The notes beneath the pieces are model-generated. The model saw only the letters and a program-made list of their open reading frames with translations, had not been told where the DNA came from and made no database searches. The position numbers were made by a program, and so were the translations under genes. Positions 62,347 to 64,000 of a stretch of 64,000 nucleotides of DNA are shown here, one piece after another; the first letter of the stretch is position 1, and every line of letters begins with the position of its first letter. This DNA comes from Aurantiochytrium sp. KH105. Taxonomy: Eukaryota; Sar; Bigyra; Thraustochytrida; Thraustochytriidae. The stretch spans positions 1 to 64,000 of the forward strand of contig BGKB01000027.1 in the NCBI GenBank assembly GCA_003116975.1, read 5' to 3'.

Positions 62347-63075
62347 ATGCTCGCGCTCAGCTGGAGCCCGCTTGTGCGCGCGACGACAGCGCGGGTCGTG
62401 CGCAGGGCGCTGGCGACCAAGGTGCCTGTCGAGATAGCGGAGAAACCGCACGTCGTGCTCCAAGATGGGGCCGAGTACCGCGTACCGGCACCAGAGGAGG
62501 TGACAGAAATGCCTCGTAAATTTCGCCAGCTGGGTAACGAGGCCATCTTTGAGCTGTCGATCCACGGCAAGCACGGCGCAACCCGTGAGCGCCTCGTGCG
62601 CGAGATCATGCGGGTCGATCAATGCGATTGGGTCGTTGCTCGTCAAAAGGTGAGCGAAATGAACGACGTCAATGACAAATTCATCCCGTTTGCACAAGTA
62701 CCTTACTACGTCGGTATGACGAGTGGGTTCTTGGGAGGCCTGATCTCGCTTCCGCTCGTTTTTCACAAGGGCACAGTGGTTTGGTTCGCAGAGAACGTTG
62801 TCAAGATGGACCCCTCTGAGATTCCTGTGGACGAAATGACCACGTGGTGGACCGTGGGCTCGTTTTCTTGGTCGTACATGGAGCCTCTCTTGGGCACGCT
62901 ATCTTTTGTGCTTTTGGCGGCGCAATTTTCGCGCGCCAACATGCAGCACCTCGAATTCCATCCTTATTCTTCCAAGATCAACGCCATGCGTGGCGATCGT
63001 CTCTGCCGTTTGTATCCCAACTACGAGAAGAGCATCGTCCGCGAATTTGCCATTACGGACTCATGGAACCGTTGA
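62347..63075 (+). CDS. Small mitochondrial membrane protein of unknown function
   Basis: 242 residues. The N terminus MLALSWSPLVRATTARVVRRALATK is basic, without acids, and amphipathic, a good mitochondrial presequence. The middle (PFAQVPYYVGMTSGFLGGLISLPLVFH) contains a hydrophobic segment, and a second one follows at MEPLLGTLSFVLLAAQFSRAN, with the aromatic-rich TTWWTVGSFSWSYMEP between them. The compact, well-conserved-looking Pro/Trp/Tyr pattern suggests a real family in protists, possibly an inner-membrane protein, but I cannot assign a function. It converges on the RGG-protein gene at the right edge. Confidence 0.75.
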   Translation: MLALSWSPLVRATTARVVRRALATKVPVEIAEKPHVVLQDGAEYRVPAPEEVTEMPRKFRQLGNEAIFELSIHGKHGATRERLVREIMRVDQCDWVVARQKVSEMNDVNDKFIPFAQVPYYVGMTSGFLGGLISLPLVFHKGTVVWFAENVVKMDPSEIPVDEMTTWWTVGSFSWSYMEPLLGTLSFVLLAAQFSRANMQHLEFHPYSSKINAMRGDRLCRLYPNYEKSIVREFAITDSWNR

Positions 63076-63878
63076 GTCTAATAAGTGCAGTGCGAAGCCG
63101 TTGATGCTAAAGTAAATCGGGTCTGAATGTCTCAGGATGGGTGCACTTTGGGCTTTTGCAGCACCTTTCTAAAAGTGACTCTTCGGATGCCTTAGCCATG
63201 GATCGCCGCTACCCGCCGAGCTCCGGGAGAAGTGACTTTTGACCGCGTCATGAAACGAGAAACAGTAGGCGCTACATGCACTCTTTCGCACAAAAATAGA
63301 TATGCGGAACTGCTGTATGCGAGTGCGTGCGAAGCACTGCAACGACAATACCAACACATAAAATAATAAACTCATCTCTCAAGCAGGCGAGCGCCAAGTC
63401 TTATTCTCAACAGACCAAACAGCTGTGTTTGAGAAGAAAAGAGAAACTTGCAAGGGAAAAGTCAGCCGCTCCTGTTTGATGCGTTCACATGGCTTTGAGA
63501 TTTACAAGCACAGTTTTTTTTTGCAGATCGATCGTGCTTTTCGGACAATCTCGAAGAGGTAGATTGACAATGACCCGCAAAAATACATATTTCGACAGGG
63601 AGAGGAAAATGTGGGTGCGCTGACTGATTGCACAACTTGCAAAAGTCGTTTGATGCTCAAACTGACTGATTGCACAACTTGCAAAAGTCGTTTGATGCTC
63701 AAACTGACTGATTGCCTAGTTTGCAAAAGTCGTTTGATACTCAAACTGACTGATTGCACAACTTGCTTAAATTGAGGCTTGTTCTTCTTTCTATTCTGTC
63801 AAATTTTTTATTTCATCCAAAAAACCTCAGAGACGACACACAACTTGAACTCATTTGTCGTTTTAGAATTTACCCAGC
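63076..63878. other. Convergent 3' intergenic region
   Basis: No gene seen; AT-richer and containing the 42-bp tandem repeat. Confidence 0.5.
63620..63766. repeat. 42-bp tandem repeat, about 3.5 copies
   Basis: Units start at 63620, 63662, 63704 and 63746 (partial), each beginning CTGACTGATTGC. The first two are identical and the third differs at a few bases. Open frames through it give a repetitive peptide and are not considered genes. Confidence 0.95.
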
Positions 63879-64000
63879 CTAGTAGCGCCTGCCACCACCA
63901 CCGCGGTAACCACCACGGCCGTAGCGAGGCCGACCACCACCACCGCCGCGACCGCCGCGCATGGCCATGTCCTCAAGCTCCGGGGGCACAACCTGCTCCG
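63879..64000 (-). CDS. C-terminal RGG tail of an RNA-binding protein, partial
   Basis: The minus strand entering from the right edge reads [20 protein letters not shown], then Arg/Gly/Tyr repeats ending GGRRY and a stop at 63879-63881. RGG tails of this kind end several RNA-binding proteins; the PPELEDMA lead-in would suit a DEAD-box helicase C terminus, but the body lies outside the window, so the family is open. Confidence 0.7.
   Translation of the reverse strand, partial: EQVVPPELEDMAMRGGRGGGGGRPRYGRGGYRGGGGRRY

Overview
The window is nuclear DNA from a GC-rich, intron-poor protist. Spliceosomal introns sit close to start codons, tRNA genes have internal promoters and T-run terminators, and the proteins are eukaryotic (kinesin, G-alpha, F-box, UBX, Prp5-type helicase, class C GPCR). 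A bacterial-type lysine-pathway dihydrodipicolinate synthase, a hybrid histidine kinase, GABA-B-like receptor, WRKY19-like zinc knuckles and ciliary-type proteins (CFAP69-like, LEKR1-like) together fit a heterotrophic flagellated stramenopile such as a thraustochytrid. That assignment is inference.

Left accessory block (1-10.1 kb). A Copia-type retroelement fossil on the minus strand runs off the left edge. Next is a large NOD-like receptor gene (TIR, TIR, NACHT, WD40) whose WD40 part is built from twelve 120-bp units almost identical in DNA but hypervariable at a few codons. It is followed by a shorter, disrupted ankyrin plus TIR-like locus with a related TIR-like domain. This is the most unusual part of the window.

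Housekeeping block (11-64 kb). In order: tRNA-Glu, a Ser/Lys-rich zinc-knuckle protein, tRNA-Thr, COQ1-type polyprenyl diphosphate synthase, dihydrodipicolinate synthase, a collagen-like/Cys-rich membrane protein, a kinesin with a PDZ-like domain, a hybrid histidine kinase, a LEKR1-like coiled-coil protein, G-alpha, a fused fluoride channel, a beta-propeller lactonase, cystathionine beta-synthase, a CFAP69-like protein, SDHAF1, an F-box protein, a UBX protein, a GABA-B-like receptor, a multi-pass membrane protein, PRP5/DDX46, a small mitochondrial membrane protein and the RGG tail of a gene cut by the right edge.

Layout. Most genes form convergent pairs with short gaps (about 0.2-0.8 kb). Divergent or promoter gaps are mostly longer (up to about 2 kb), very GC-rich and filled with pentanucleotide or CAG simple repeats. 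Three introns were placed by reading-frame logic (CBS, F-box, multi-pass membrane protein); each lies near the 5' end. No operon-like functional grouping is seen, apart from the two TIR loci lying side by side.
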